Below, in pieces: positions 1 through 9,669 of a stretch of 64,000 nt of DNA. The position numbers and the translations under genes are program-made. The stretch spans positions 4,774,001 to 4,838,000 of the forward strand of contig NZ_CP049015.1 of the NCBI RefSeq assembly GCF_011064845.1, in the 5' to 3' direction. The notes beneath the pieces were generated by a model. That model ran no database searches, was not told where the DNA came from, and saw only the letters and a list, made by a program, of their open reading frames with translations. The DNA is from Citrobacter freundii ATCC 8090 = MTCC 1658 = NBRC 12681 (GTDB taxonomy: Bacteria > Pseudomonadota > Gammaproteobacteria > Enterobacterales > Enterobacteriaceae). Position 1 is the first letter of the stretch. Each line of letters starts with the position of its first letter.

Positions 1-161
1 GCGACTACACCGCACGCCTGGCCCTGCTGGAAGAGCAAAAATCGCTGCCGTGGCAGGCCGTCTGGGAGATGTATTGCCAGCGTCACGACACGCCAGCGGG
101 CAGCCAGTGGCTGGATAGCGTGCGCACTTATGAAAAAGAGATTTTGAGCAAACGTAGCTAA
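1..161 (+). CDS. rhaA: L-rhamnose isomerase, C-terminal end (partial)
   Basis: This is the last 52 codons of an open frame that enters from the left edge and stops at the TAA at 159-161. The translation ends in [11 protein letters not shown], as I recall for the C terminus of enterobacterial RhaA, which isomerises L-rhamnose to L-rhamnulose in the cytoplasm. It lies upstream of rhaD in the same direction, the expected rhaBAD order. The metal-binding and catalytic residues are outside the window, so the call rests on the tail sequence and the operon context. Confidence 0.85.
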   Translation, partial: DYTARLALLEEQKSLPWQAVWEMYCQRHDTPAGSQWLDSVRTYEKEILSKRS

Positions 162-176
162 CCGTGACGCCAGGCT

Positions 177-262
177 TGTAGGCCGGATAAGACGCCCCGC
201 GTCGCCATCCGGCAATGAATGAAACACGATTGCCGGATGGTGCTTCGCTTATCCGGCCTACG
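177..262. repeat. REP/BIME element between rhaA and rhaD
   Basis: Two inverted REP units with the typical GCCGGAT...ATCCGGC arms lie at about 177-214 and 230-262, facing each other. Such elements sit between genes of enterobacterial operons and can lower downstream expression or stabilise upstream mRNA. Confidence 0.85.
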
Positions 263-304
263 TAAGACCCGATAACGTTCGGGCAATAAACAGGAACACC
301 GAAC

Positions 305-1129
305 ATGCAAAACATTACTACTTCCTGGTTCGTCCAGGGGATGATCAAAGCCACTTCTGATGCGTGGCTGAAAGGCTGGGACGAGCGTAACGGCGGTAAC
401 CTGACGCTGCGTCTTGATGAAGCAGATATCGCGCCATTTAGCGCCGATTTCCACGAAAAACCACGCTATATCGCGCTGAGTCAGCCGATGCCGCTGCTGG
501 CGAATACGCCGTTTATCGTCACCGGTTCGGGGAAATTTTTCCGCAACGTCCAGCTCGATCCAGCAGCCAATTTGGGCGTGGTGAAAATCGACAGCGACGG
601 TGCGGGCTACCACATCCTCTGGGGCCTGACTCACGAGGCCGTACCGACCTCTGAACTGCCGGCTCACTTCCTCTCTCACTGCGAACGCATTAAAGCGACG
701 AACGGTAAAGACCGCGTGATCATGCACTGCCATGCCACCAACCTGATTGCTCTGACCTACGTGCTGGAAAACAACACCGCGCTGATTACCCGCAAGCTGT
801 GGGAAGGCAGTACCGAGTGCCTGGTGGTGTTCCCGGATGGCGTTGGCATTCTGCCGTGGATGGTGCCAGGTACAGATGAAATTGGTCAGGCGACCGCCGA
901 GGAAATGCAGAAACACTCGCTGGTACTGTGGCCATTCCACGGCGTGTTCGGCAGTGGACCCACCCTCGACGAAGCGTTCGGTTTGATCGATACCGCAGAG
1001 AAATCCGCTGAGGTTCTGGTCAAGATTTACTCGATGGGCGGTATAAAGCAGACCATCACGCGTGAAGAACTGGTCGCACTCGGCAAACGTTTTGGTGTGA
1101 CGCCGCTGGCAAGCGCACTGGCATTGTAA
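305..1129 (+). CDS. rhaD: Rhamnulose-1-phosphate aldolase
   Basis: This 274-residue class II aldolase splits L-rhamnulose 1-phosphate into dihydroxyacetone phosphate and L-lactaldehyde. The length equals that of E. coli RhaD. The zinc site is visible: Glu117 in PTSE and the HCH pair at His141/His143, as in the RhaD/FucA family. The start follows an AACAGGAACACC ribosome site. A BIME separates it from rhaA, and a lactaldehyde-reductase-like gene follows 8 bases after the stop, so the enzyme that makes lactaldehyde is directly coupled to one that could reduce it. Confidence 0.96.
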   Translation: MQNITTSWFVQGMIKATSDAWLKGWDERNGGNLTLRLDEADIAPFSADFHEKPRYIALSQPMPLLANTPFIVTGSGKFFRNVQLDPAANLGVVKIDSDGAGYHILWGLTHEAVPTSELPAHFLSHCERIKATNGKDRVIMHCHATNLIALTYVLENNTALITRKLWEGSTECLVVFPDGVGILPWMVPGTDEIGQATAEEMQKHSLVLWPFHGVFGSGPTLDEAFGLIDTAEKSAEVLVKIYSMGGIKQTITREELVALGKRFGVTPLASALAL

Positions 1130-1137
1130 GGAGAATA

Positions 1138-2289
1138 ATGATGAGCTTTATGTTGGCACTGCCAAAAATTAGCCTGCATGGCGCCGGCGCGATTGCCGAT
1201 ATGGCGAACCTCGTGGCGAATAAACAATGGGGCAAAGCGCTGATCGTCACCGATGGTCAACTGGTAAAGCTGGGCCTGCTGGATAGCCTGTTTGCTGCGC
1301 TGGATGAACATCAGATGTCTTACCACCTGTTTGATGAGGTGTTTCCAAACCCGACGGAAGAGCTGGTGCAGAAAGGTTTCGCGGCGTATCAGAACGCAGA
1401 ATGTGACTACATTATTGCCTTCGGTGGCGGTAGCCCGATCGATACGGCTAAAGCGGTGAAGATCCTGACCGCCAACCCCGGCCCTTCTACCGCTTACTCC
1501 GGCGTAGGCAAAGTGAAAAATGCAGGTGTACCGCTGGTCGCCATCAATACCACCGCCGGAACGGCAGCAGAGATGACCAGCAACGCGGTCATTATCGACT
1601 CTGCCCGTAAGGTCAAAGAGGTGATCATCGACCCGAATATCATCCCGGATATCGCCGTGGATGACGCCAGCGTCATGCTGGACATTCCGGCATCCGTCAC
1701 CGCCGCAACCGGTATGGACGCCTTAACCCACGCGGTGGAAGCCTATGTTTCCGTTGGTGCGCATCCGCTCACCGACGCTAACGCGCTGGAAGCGATTCGC
1801 CTGATCAACCTGTGGCTACCAAAAGCGGTCGACGACGGTCATAATCTCGACGCTCGTGAGCAAATGGCGTTTGGTCAGTATCTGGCGGGGATGGCCTTTA
1901 ACAGCGCTGGTCTCGGTCTGGTGCATGCTCTGGCGCACCAGCCGGGCGCAACCCATAATCTGCCACACGGCGTCTGCAACGCCATCCTGCTGCCGGTAAT
2001 CGAAAACTTTAACCGTCCAAACGCCGTGGCGCGCTTTGCCCGCGTGGCGCAGGCGATGGGCGTCGATACCCGTGACATGAGCGATGAAGCGGCAAGTATG
2101 GAGGCCATCAACGCGATTCGTGCACTCAGCAAGCGTGTCGGTATTCCTGCGGGCTTTAGTTCACTTGGCGTGACGAAAGAGGATATTGAGGGCTGGCTGG
2201 ATAAAGCGTTGGCCGATCCGTGTGCGCCGTGCAACCCGCGCACCGCCAGCCGCGACGAGGTCCGCGAGCTGTATCTGGAGGCGTTATGA
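1138..2289 (+). CDS. Iron-type alcohol dehydrogenase, probable lactaldehyde reductase
   Basis: A 383-residue member of the FucO-like iron-dependent alcohol dehydrogenases. Visible features are the GGGSP nucleotide-binding turn near residue 97, the TTAGTAAE block near 140, and metal ligands in TGMDALTH (about 194-198), LVHALAH (about 263-267) and NLPHG (about 277). E. coli K-12 has no such gene here and uses fucO from the fucose regulon. Its position between rhaD and rhaM suggests it reduces the L-lactaldehyde released by RhaD to L-1,2-propanediol, using NADH. It begins with two Met codons after AAGGAGAATA and ends overlapping rhaM by four bases. Substrate is inferred from context. Confidence 0.85.
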   Translation: MMSFMLALPKISLHGAGAIADMANLVANKQWGKALIVTDGQLVKLGLLDSLFAALDEHQMSYHLFDEVFPNPTEELVQKGFAAYQNAECDYIIAFGGGSPIDTAKAVKILTANPGPSTAYSGVGKVKNAGVPLVAINTTAGTAAEMTSNAVIIDSARKVKEVIIDPNIIPDIAVDDASVMLDIPASVTAATGMDALTHAVEAYVSVGAHPLTDANALEAIRLINLWLPKAVDDGHNLDAREQMAFGQYLAGMAFNSAGLGLVHALAHQPGATHNLPHGVCNAILLPVIENFNRPNAVARFARVAQAMGVDTRDMSDEAASMEAINAIRALSKRVGIPAGFSSLGVTKEDIEGWLDKALADPCAPCNPRTASRDEVRELYLEAL

Positions 2290-2600
2290 TTCGCAAGGCC
2301 TTTATAATGCAGGTGAATGCCGACGCGCACGTTGAGTACCAGCGTCGTCATAACCCCATCTGGCCAGAACTGGAAACAGTGCTGAAAGAACATGGCGCCC
2401 ATCACTACGCGATTTATCTCGATCAGGCGCGCAATCTGCTGTTCGCCACCGTTGAGATTGAGTCCGAAGAACGCTGGAATGCCGTTGCCAGCACCGACGT
2501 TTGCCAACGTTGGTGGAAGCATATGCGCGACGTAATGCCGACCAACCCAGACAACAGTCCGGTCAGCGCAGAGCTAAAAGAAGTGTTTTATTTGCAGTAG
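2286..2600 (+). CDS. rhaM: L-rhamnose mutarotase
   Basis: RhaM (formerly YiiL), 104 residues, interconverts alpha and beta anomers of L-rhamnose so that the isomerase is supplied. I chose the ATG that overlaps the preceding stop (ATGA), giving [10 protein letters not shown] and the usual length. An upstream extension in the same frame lies wholly inside the dehydrogenase gene. The family's N-terminal MxV-x-H segment and the WWxxM block (about 77-81) are present. It is the last gene of the rha operon here and is followed by a REP unit. Confidence 0.93.
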   Translation: MIRKAFIMQVNADAHVEYQRRHNPIWPELETVLKEHGAHHYAIYLDQARNLLFATVEIESEERWNAVASTDVCQRWWKHMRDVMPTNPDNSPVSAELKEVFYLQ

Positions 2601-2603
2601 TCT

Positions 2604-2643
2604 TGTAGGCCGGATAAGGCGCTAACGCGCCGCATCCGGCACA
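2604..2643. repeat. REP element after rhaM
   Basis: A single REP palindrome (GCCGGATAAGGCG ... CGCATCCGGC) lies between the convergent rhaM and XRE-cupin genes. It may also serve as an mRNA 3' end stabiliser. Confidence 0.8.
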
Positions 2644-2657
2644 ACGCAACATAACAG

Positions 2658-3206
2658 TTAGTTCTGCTCAGAAACCAGAATCGCCTGGGTGTCAGGCTCC
2701 AGCGCTTTAAAGATATGCGCCTGGTCAGCGGGGTAACAAATATAGTCGCCCTCGCCTAACTCCTCCGGTGCTTCCGTCAATCCCACCATCGCTTTACCCT
2801 GCGTCACGATGATGTGTTCAACCGATCCCGGCGGATGCGGCTGTGAAATCCGATCCGCACCCGGCTGCGTCAGCAGCAGATAGATATCCCGCCGTGCCCC
2901 CGGTGGGCAGGCGGCCAGTAAAATGGCCTGATAGTGGGCCTGCTCAGCCACAACTTTTGTTCCTTCGCCGCGGCGAATCACCTGCGTTTTTTGTTCCTGC
3001 GGCTCCAGCAGGCGCGCAAAGGGAATATCCAACGCCACACACAGCGACCAGAGCGTTTCCAGGCTAGGATTGCCATTGCCCGCTTCCAATTGCGAGAGTG
3101 TCGATTTTGCAATCCCTGCGCGACGGGCAATCTCTGCCAATGACAAACCGGTGCGCTGACGTTCACGCACCAGGCTTTTCGCGATCATACTGATGGGCTG
3201 GGTCAT
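2658..3206 (-). CDS. XRE-family regulator with C-terminal cupin domain
   Basis: A 182-residue regulator. Residues about 10-65 form an HTH of the XRE type (LSLAEIARRAGIAKSTLSQLE), and residues about 105-180 form a single cupin barrel (GSVEHIIV ... GEGDYICYPADQAH). The architecture matches the SutR/YdcN group, in which the cupin is thought to sense a small ligand. It is transcribed away from azlC, and the shared gap carries clear inverted repeats. It therefore probably represses itself and the exporter pair until an amino acid or related metabolite accumulates. The effector is unknown. Confidence 0.85.
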   Translation of the reverse strand: MTQPISMIAKSLVRERQRTGLSLAEIARRAGIAKSTLSQLEAGNGNPSLETLWSLCVALDIPFARLLEPQEQKTQVIRRGEGTKVVAEQAHYQAILLAACPPGARRDIYLLLTQPGADRISQPHPPGSVEHIIVTQGKAMVGLTEAPEELGEGDYICYPADQAHIFKALEPDTQAILVSEQN

Positions 3207-3225
3207 TCACGACTCCATGTTCTTT

Positions 3226-3295
3226 ATATCGAACGAATCGTTCGACTTGTAATATTAACTGGTCGCGTTCATTATAATGGAAATTCGTTCGATAT
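3226..3295. promoter_or_regulatory. Operator pair between XRE-cupin regulator and azlC
   Basis: The palindrome TCGAACGAATCGTTCGA (3229-3245) has perfect 8-base arms around one base. A 13-base half (ATATCGAACGAAT, 3226-3238) recurs inverted at 3283-3295, only 12 bases before the azlC start. A TATAAT box lies at 3273-3278, between the two sites. This arrangement suits repression of azlC by the divergent regulator. Assignment of the operator to that protein is inferred. Confidence 0.7.
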
Positions 3296-3307
3296 GGCTA
3301 AAATGGT

Positions 3308-3967
3308 ATGAAACATTATTTTTCCAGTCTCAAAGGCGACACAATAAAAGCAATATTTTTAGTCTGTCTGGCCGTCGGCGTAGTCGGCATGTCATACGGC
3401 TCGCTGGCAATGGCCTACGGCTTCCCGCTGTGGGTACCGTTTGTGCTCTCTATTACCGTGCTGGCGGGTGCATCCGAGTTTATGTTTATCGGCATCGTCG
3501 CCAGCGGCGGTAACCCACTGGCGGCTGCGGCTGCCGGTTTACTGGTCAACGCCCGACACATCCCGTTTGGCGTCACGGTGCGCGATCTTGTGGGCTCCCG
3601 GGCTGCGAGTTTCCTCGGCTGTCATATCATGAACGACGAAAGCGTAGTATTCGGCCTGTCGCAAAAAACACCCGAACAACGTAAAGCAGCCTATTGGCTG
3701 TGCGGTCTGGGCGTCGCTATTTTCTGGCCTGTTGGCACACTGATCGGCGCGGGCGTCGGCAAACTGCTCCCCGCCCCGGAAACCATCGGTCTGGATGCCG
3801 TCTTCCCTGCAATTTTATTGGCCTTAGTGGTCCCGGCCTTTAAAAACCGCACCACACTGATTCGCGCCTGTAGCGGTGCCGGGTTGTCGCTTGCCGCCAT
3901 CCCCTTTGCGCCGGTCGGTTTACCGGTTTTGCTCTCACTGTTTGGCTTACTGACGAGGAAAAAATAA
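3308..3967 (+). CDS. AzlC-family branched-chain amino acid exporter subunit
   Basis: A 219-residue inner-membrane protein of the AzlC/YgaZ family, the large subunit of a two-part exporter for branched-chain amino acids. Hydrophobic segments occur from residue 13 onward. The family block GLLVNARHIPFG is at about 78-89, followed by FLGCHIMNDESV. The start codon has little Shine-Dalgarno sequence and lies close behind the predicted promoter and operator. The stop overlaps the azlD start (TAATG), as is usual for this pair. The substrate is not visible from sequence; valine or another small amino acid is likely by family. E. coli YgaZH is the paralogous pair. Confidence 0.85.
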   Translation: MKHYFSSLKGDTIKAIFLVCLAVGVVGMSYGSLAMAYGFPLWVPFVLSITVLAGASEFMFIGIVASGGNPLAAAAAGLLVNARHIPFGVTVRDLVGSRAASFLGCHIMNDESVVFGLSQKTPEQRKAAYWLCGLGVAIFWPVGTLIGAGVGKLLPAPETIGLDAVFPAILLALVVPAFKNRTTLIRACSGAGLSLAAIPFAPVGLPVLLSLFGLLTRKK

Positions 3968-4290
3968 TGGGCAACATGACGCTGTTTATCGTCGGTATCG
4001 CCATCTTATCTCTGGGAACCTATTTAATGCGTTTAGGCGGAGCGAAGCTTGGGAGTCGTTTAGCGTTCTCGGAACGCTCGCAGGCGCTGCTTTCCGACGC
4101 CGCAACGGTATTACTGTTCTCCGTTGCGCTGGCGACCACCTTTTACGAAGGCGAACACTTTGCCGGTATGGCGCGGGTTCTTGGGGTTGGCTTCGCGGTA
4201 TTTCTCGCCTGGCGCAAGCTGCCGCTAATCGTGGTGATCGTTGCCGCCGCGGTGGTGACCGCATTGCTGCGAATAGCGGGCATAAACTAA
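3967..4290 (+). CDS. AzlD-family branched-chain amino acid exporter subunit
   Basis: The small partner of AzlC, 107 residues with about four hydrophobic segments and the early TYLMRLGG motif of the AzlD/YgaH family. Its ATG shares one base with the azlC stop, which indicates translational coupling and one-to-one production. It ends at a hairpin that also serves the convergent small gene. Both subunits are needed for export in characterised family members. Confidence 0.85.
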   Translation: MGNMTLFIVGIAILSLGTYLMRLGGAKLGSRLAFSERSQALLSDAATVLLFSVALATTFYEGEHFAGMARVLGVGFAVFLAWRKLPLIVVIVAAAVVTALLRIAGIN

Positions 4291-4315
4291 AAAAGCGCCT
4301 CAAGGGCGCTCTTTC
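4291..4315. terminator. Terminator between azlD and the DUF1471 gene
   Basis: A stem AGCGCC / GGCGCT (4294-4299, 4305-4310) is flanked by A-run and T-rich sequence. Read on the minus strand it is followed by six T residues, so it best terminates the DUF1471 gene. It is weaker in the azlD direction. Confidence 0.75.
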
Positions 4316-4332
4316 GACAGTACTGAGGTATC

Positions 4333-4545
4333 TTATTTCAGCAGTTCAGCAGTCATGTGCACGCGGTTGCCGGTATAAGCCTGAGTGATTTTATAATCGC
4401 TGGCGCCTGCACGTTCAGCCTGGGCGGCAATTTTTGCTTCAGCACTTTCCAGCGTAGAACCGGTTGCGGTAACTGTCTGAGCAGCGAAAGAACCGAAAGA
4501 AGTAGCCAGAGCGATAACTGCGACAAAAGTTTTGATGCTTTTCAT
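4333..4545 (-). CDS. Small secreted DUF1471 (YdgH/BhsA/McbA-like) protein
   Basis: A 70-residue precursor. A Sec signal peptide (KSIKTFVAVIALATSFGSFA, with likely cleavage near AA|QT at residue 22) precedes one DUF1471 domain of about 48 residues, with the TGSTLESAEAKIAAQAERAG helix and a final strand. Members such as BhsA, McbA, YhcN and YjfN are periplasmic or envelope proteins induced by stress or in biofilms. It is a single-gene unit with its own downstream terminator. The exact paralogue and function cannot be told from the sequence. Confidence 0.85.
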   Translation of the reverse strand: MKSIKTFVAVIALATSFGSFAAQTVTATGSTLESAEAKIAAQAERAGASDYKITQAYTGNRVHMTAELLK

Positions 4546-4673
4546 GATATAAACCCTTTAACTTAGTTGTTTGAGTAAGGCACCGTGCCTTGATGTGATA
4601 AATAATAGCCCTCACATCGCACAACTAAAAGCGGAAGGATTTGCCAGTCTTATTCAAAATAATTGAATAATTG

Positions 4674-5510
4674 TTATTCAGCTATCAGACGCTCGGGGTG
4701 TGTATAAATCGTCGCCCTGCCCGGTTTGCAAAAACCCACCAGCGTCAGGTTGCAGCGCTCGGCAACTTCTACCGCCAGCGTTGTCGCCGCAGAAACAGCA
4801 AACAGGATCTCCACGCCGCACATCGCCGACTTCTGCACCATCTCGTAGCTGGCCCGGCTGGAGACTAATACCGCGCCCTGTTGCCAGGTTTCCCCTTCGA
4901 TTGCGCGTCGCCCCAGCAGTTTATCCAGCGCAACATGACGCCCAACATCTTCATGCCCGCCCGCCAGATGACCTGACGGCTGTACCCAGGCAGCCGCGTG
5001 TGTGCAGCCTGTCAGTTGCCCCACGGGTTGAAAATTATTGAGATGGCGTAAAGCGTGATCGAGATTCGCCAGATCGAATGTCTGGGTAAACGGCAGCGGC
5101 TGGACTGGCTTGCCAATGTCATTGAGCTGCTCCACGCCACAAACGCCGCAACCGGTGCGACCGGCCAGCGCGCGACGACGTTCCTTCAGCCCCATAAATC
5201 GGCGACTGGACAGCTCAACCTGCACTTCTAATCCGTTACAGGAAGGAACCACTTCCATTGCGTAGATATCCTGCGGGCGCTCAATAATGCCTTCAGAAAG
5301 TGAAAAGCCCATCGCAAAGTGCTCAAGATCTTTCGGTGACGCCATCATCACCACGTGCGAAATCCCGTTGTAAACCAGCGCAACCGGTACTTCTTCAGCG
5401 ACGACATCCGGCTGAGGATGTTGCAAATCCTCGCGTTTCCAGAGGGTCAACTGGCGCGATCCTGTCAAAGTCGTCACATTTTTGATGTTTTCTCGAATAA
5501 TCTTATTCAC
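4674..5510 (-). CDS. fdhD: Sulfur carrier protein for formate dehydrogenase maturation
   Basis: FdhD, 278 residues, passes sulfur from IscS to the molybdenum bis-guanine-dinucleotide cofactor of formate dehydrogenases, and without it they are inactive. The sulfur-relay motif CGVCGVEQ is at about residues 121-128. The conserved [10 protein letters not shown] segment, which binds the guanine part of the cofactor, is at about 187-196. It is transcribed away from fdoG, whose product it activates. Length matches E. coli FdhD (277). Confidence 0.95.
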   Translation of the reverse strand: MNKIIRENIKNVTTLTGSRQLTLWKREDLQHPQPDVVAEEVPVALVYNGISHVVMMASPKDLEHFAMGFSLSEGIIERPQDIYAMEVVPSCNGLEVQVELSSRRFMGLKERRRALAGRTGCGVCGVEQLNDIGKPVQPLPFTQTFDLANLDHALRHLNNFQPVGQLTGCTHAAAWVQPSGHLAGGHEDVGRHVALDKLLGRRAIEGETWQQGAVLVSSRASYEMVQKSAMCGVEILFAVSAATTLAVEVAERCNLTLVGFCKPGRATIYTHPERLIAE

Positions 5511-5703
5511 TTTCTTTTAACCATATTGGAACACGCATACCAACATTGTGGTATTCTTTACAAACCCCTCCTGGAGGGAGGGAAATTCACCCAATTCTGG
5601 ACCTTTGCGGTCCCGTCCGCAAAGAAAAATAACAACCACTTCCCTCACGCTCGAGTAACGGAAAAGTGAAGGGAACGTGACAATGTCGAAAAAGGAGCAA
5701 ACC

Positions 5704-8700
5704 ATGCAGGTCAGCAGAAGGCAGTTCTTTAAGATCTGCGCTGGCGGTATGGCAGGCACCACGGCAGCGGCACTGGGTTTTGCACCCGGCGTAGCGCTCG
5801 CGGAAACACGGCAATATAAACTGCTGCGTACCCGCGAAACCCGTAACACCTGCACTTACTGTTCCGTTGGCTGTGGACTGTTAATGTACAGTCTCGGTGA
5901 CGGAGCAAAAAACGCCAAAGCATCCATCTTCCATATCGAAGGGGACCCGGATCACCCGGTGAACCGTGGCGCGTTGTGCCCGAAAGGGGCAGGACTTGTG
6001 GACTTCATCCACTCCGAAAGTCGCCTGAAATTCCCGGAATACCGCGCACCAGGCTCTGATAAGTGGCAACAGATTAGCTGGGATGAGGCATTTGACCGCA
6101 TCGCTAAGCTGATGAAAGAAGACCGTGACGCAAACTACGTTGCACAAAACGCCGAAGGCGTAACCGTTAACCGCTGGCTTTCCACTGGGATGCTGTGTGC
6201 TTCCGCTTCCAGTAACGAAACCGGCTATTTAACGCAAAAATTCTCCCGCGCGCTCGGTATGCTCGCGGTCGACAACCAGGCACGCGTCTGACACGGACCA
6301 ACGGTAGCAAGTCTTGCTCCAACATTTGGTCGCGGTGCGATGACCAACCACTGGGTCGATATTAAAAACGCCAACCTCGTTGTGGTGATGGGCGGTAACG
6401 CCGCTGAAGCTCACCCGGTCGGATTCCGCTGGGCGATGGAAGCTAAAATTCACAACGGCGCGAAGCTGATTGTGATCGATCCGCGCTTTACGCGAACCGC
6501 AGCGGTGGCTGATTTCTATGCGCCGATTCGTTCCGGTACTGACATTGCTTTCCTGTCAGGCGTCTTGCTGTACCTGCTGAACAACGAAAAATTCAACCGC
6601 GAATACACTGAGGCCTATACCAACGCCAGCCTGATCGTGCGTGAGGATTACGGTTTCGAAGATGGCCTGTTCACTGGCTACGACGCGGACAAACGCAAGT
6701 ATGACAAAACCAGCTGGAACTACGAGCTGGATGAAAAAGGCTTCGCCAAACGCGATGTCACCCTGCAACACCCGCGCTGCGTGTGGAACCTGCTGAAACA
6801 GCACGTCTCCCGCTACACGCCGGACGTTGTAGAAAATATCTGCGGTACGCCAAAGGCTGACTTCCTGAAGGTCTGTGAGTACATCGCAGAAACCAGTGCC
6901 AAAGATAAAACCGCGTCGTTCCTGTACGCCCTTGGCTGGACACAACACTCCGTAGGTGCGCAGAACATCCGTACCATGGCGATGATCCAGTTGCTGCTTG
7001 GCAACATGGGGATGGCCGGCGGCGGTGTTAACGCCCTGCGCGGTCACTCCAACATTCAGGGTCTGACCGACTTAGGCCTGCTGTCACAAAGCCTGCCGGG
7101 CTATATGACGCTGCCGAGCGAAAAACAGACTGACCTGCAAACCTACCTTGCCGCCAACACGCCAAAACCGTTGCTGGAAGGTCAGGTGAACTACTGGGGT
7201 AACTACCCGAAATTCTTCGTTTCGATGATGAAAGCCTTCTTTGGCGATAAAGCGACAGCGGAAAACAGCTGGGGCTTCGACTTGCTGCCGAAGTGGGATA
7301 AAGGGTACGACGTGCTGCAGTACTTCGAGATGATGAACCAGGGCAAAGTGAATGGCTATATCTGCCAGGGCTTTAACCCGGTCGCGTCATTCCCGAATAA
7401 AAACAAGGTCGTGGCTTCACTGTCCAAACTGAAATTCCTGGTCACCATTGACCCACTCAACACCGAAACGTCTACCTTCTGGCAGAACCACGGTGAGTCG
7501 AACGATGTTGACCCGTCGAAAATCCAGACCGAAGTATTCCGTCTGCCGTCCACCTGCTTCGCCGAAGAGAACGGTTCTATCGTCAACTCCGGTCGCTGGT
7601 TGCAGTGGCACTGGAAAGGCGCGGACGCCCCGGGGATTGCCGTTACCGATGGTGAAATCCTCGCCGGTATCTTCCTGCGCATGCGCAAGATGTATGCCGA
7701 GCAGGGTGGCGCGAACCCGGAACAGGTGCTGAGCATGACCTGGAACTACTCCACACCACACGAACCGGCTTCGGAAGAAGTGGCGATGGAGAGCAACGGT
7801 AAAGCGCTGGCCGACATTACCGACCCGGCAACAGGTGCAGTCATCGTCAAGAAAGGCCAACAGCTTAGCTCGTTCGCCCAACTACGAGACGACGGCACCA
7901 CTTCCAGCGGCTGTTGGATTTTTGCCGGTAGCTGGACGCCGGAAGGTAACCAGATGGCACGTCGCGATAACGCCGACCCATCAGGCCTTGGCAACACGCT
8001 GGGCTGGGCATGGGCGTGGCCGCTCAACCGACGCATTCTGTATAACCGCGCGTCTGCTGACCCGCAGGGGAATCCGTGGGATCCAAAACGTCAGATCCTG
8101 AAATGGGATGGGGCGAAATGGAGCGGGATGGATATTCCGGACTACAGCGCCGCCGCACCTGGCAGCAACGTTGGGCCGTTCATCATGCAGCCGGAAGGGA
8201 TGGGACGCCTGTTTGCTATCGATAAGATGGCGGAAGGTCCGTTCCCGGAACACTACGAGCCGTTTGAAACGCCGCTAGGGACTAACCCGCTGCACCCGAA
8301 CGTCATCTCTAACCCTGCCGCGCGCATCTTTAAAGGTGACGCGGAAGCACTGGGTAAAGCAGATAAATTCCCGTACGTCGGTACGACCTATCGTCTGACC
8401 GAGCACTTCCACTACTGGACCAAGCATGCGCTGCTCAATGCCATCGCACAGCCGGAACAGTTTGTGGAAATTGGCGAGAAGCTGGCGAATAAGCTCGGTA
8501 TCTCTCATGGCGATACCGTCAAAGTCTCCTCTAACCGCGGCTACATTAAAGCCAAAGCAGTGGTGACTAAACGTATTCGCACGCTGAAGGCCAACGGTCA
8601 GGATATCGACACCATCGGTATTCCGATTCACTGGGGCTACGAAGGTGTGGCGAAAAAAGGCTTTATCGCTAACACGTTAACGCCATTCGTCGGTGATGCG

Positions 8701-8754
8701 AACACGCAGACGCCGGAATTTAAGTCCTTCCTCGTGAACGTGGAAAAGGTGTAA
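5704..8754 (+). CDS. fdoG: Formate dehydrogenase-O alpha subunit, selenoprotein
   Basis: This is the catalytic subunit of aerobic formate dehydrogenase-O, which oxidises periplasmic formate. The reading frame runs through an in-frame TGA at 6289-6291, read as selenocysteine 196 (ARV-Sec-HGP), giving 1016 residues as in E. coli. I chose the ATG at 5704 (MQVSRRQFFK) rather than an upstream one because it gives the twin-arginine leader and family length. An N-terminal [4Fe-4S] site (Cys50, Cys53, Cys57, Cys92) precedes the molybdopterin domains. The molybdenum cofactor is bis-MGD. Export depends on the Tat system encoded at the other end of this window. Confidence 0.97.
6289..6331 (+). promoter_or_regulatory. 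Bacterial SECIS hairpin in fdoG
   Basis: Immediately after the TGA, GACCAA (6296-6301) pairs with TTGGTC (6326-6331), and AGCAA (6306-6310) pairs with TTGCT (6314-6318) around the three-base loop GTC. This stacked stem has the form and distance of the SelB-binding SECIS elements of fdhF, fdnG and fdoG. Confidence 0.93.
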
Positions 8755-8766
8755 CGGAGACGACCT

Positions 8767-9669
8767 ATGGCTTATCAATCGCAAGACATCATTCGTCGTT
8801 CCGCCACTAACGGTTTCACCCCCGCGCCTCAGGCGCGGGATCACCAGGAAGAGGTGGCGAAGCTTATCGACGTCACCACCTGTATCGGCTGTAAAGCGTG
8901 TCAGGTGGCCTGTTCGGAATGGAACGACATCCGTGATGAAGTGGGCAACAACGTTGGGGTGTACGACAACCCGGCTGATTTGACCGCTAAATCCTGGACG
9001 GTAATGCGCTTCTCAGAAGTGGAACAAAACGACAAACTGGAGTGGCTTATCCGCAAGGATGGCTGTATGCACTGTGCCGATCCGGGCTGCCTGAAGGCGT
9101 GTCCGGCTGAAGGTGCAATCATTCAGTATGCCAACGGTATCGTCGACTTCCAGTCCGAGCAGTGTATCGGCTGTGGCTACTGTATCGCAGGCTGTCCGTT
9201 CGACGTGCCGCGCCTCAACCCGGAAGACAACCGCGTCTACAAATGTACGCTGTGCGTTGACCGTGTCGTGGTCGGGCAAGAACCGGCCTGCGTGAAAACC
9301 TGCCCAACCGGCGCGATTCATTTCGGTACTAAAGAGTCGATGAAAACGCTGGCAGGCGAGCGTGTGGCGGAGCTGAAAACGCGTGGTTACGAAAACGCGG
9401 GTCTGTACGATCCGGCAGGCGTTGGCGGTACGCACGTCATGTACGTATTGCACCATGCTGACAAGCCGAATCTGTATCACGGCCTGCCGGAGAACCCGGA
9501 AATCAGCGCCACCGTGAAATTCTGGAAAGGCATCTGGAAACCTCTCGCAGCCGTCGGCTTCGCAGCGACATTTGCGGCCAGTATCTTCCACTACGTCGGT
9601 GTAGGCCCGAACCGCGCGGAAGAGGAAGAAGACAACCTGCATGAAGAAAAAGACGAGGTGCGCAAATGA
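8767..9669 (+). CDS. fdoH: Formate dehydrogenase-O iron-sulfur beta subunit
   Basis: FdoH, 300 residues, carries electrons from FdoG to the cytochrome subunit through four [4Fe-4S] clusters. Four cysteine groups are visible: [11 protein letters not shown] (about 39-49), [13 protein letters not shown] (about 100-112), [11 protein letters not shown] (about 133-143) and CTLCVDR with a following CVKTC (about 160-180). A single membrane helix near residues 258-280 anchors the soluble domain on the periplasmic face. It starts 12 bases after fdoG behind a GGAGACGACCT site, and its stop overlaps fdoI (ATGA). Confidence 0.96.
   Translation: MAYQSQDIIRRSATNGFTPAPQARDHQEEVAKLIDVTTCIGCKACQVACSEWNDIRDEVGNNVGVYDNPADLTAKSWTVMRFSEVEQNDKLEWLIRKDGCMHCADPGCLKACPAEGAIIQYANGIVDFQSEQCIGCGYCIAGCPFDVPRLNPEDNRVYKCTLCVDRVVVGQEPACVKTCPTGAIHFGTKESMKTLAGERVAELKTRGYENAGLYDPAGVGGTHVMYVLHHADKPNLYHGLPENPEISATVKFWKGIWKPLAAVGFAATFAASIFHYVGVGPNRAEEEEDNLHEEKDEVRK

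Noticed and set aside
5677..6291. fdoG looks broken by a stop codon into two frames.
   Set aside because: The stop is TGA at the family selenocysteine position, a SECIS hairpin follows, and the joined product has the exact family length.
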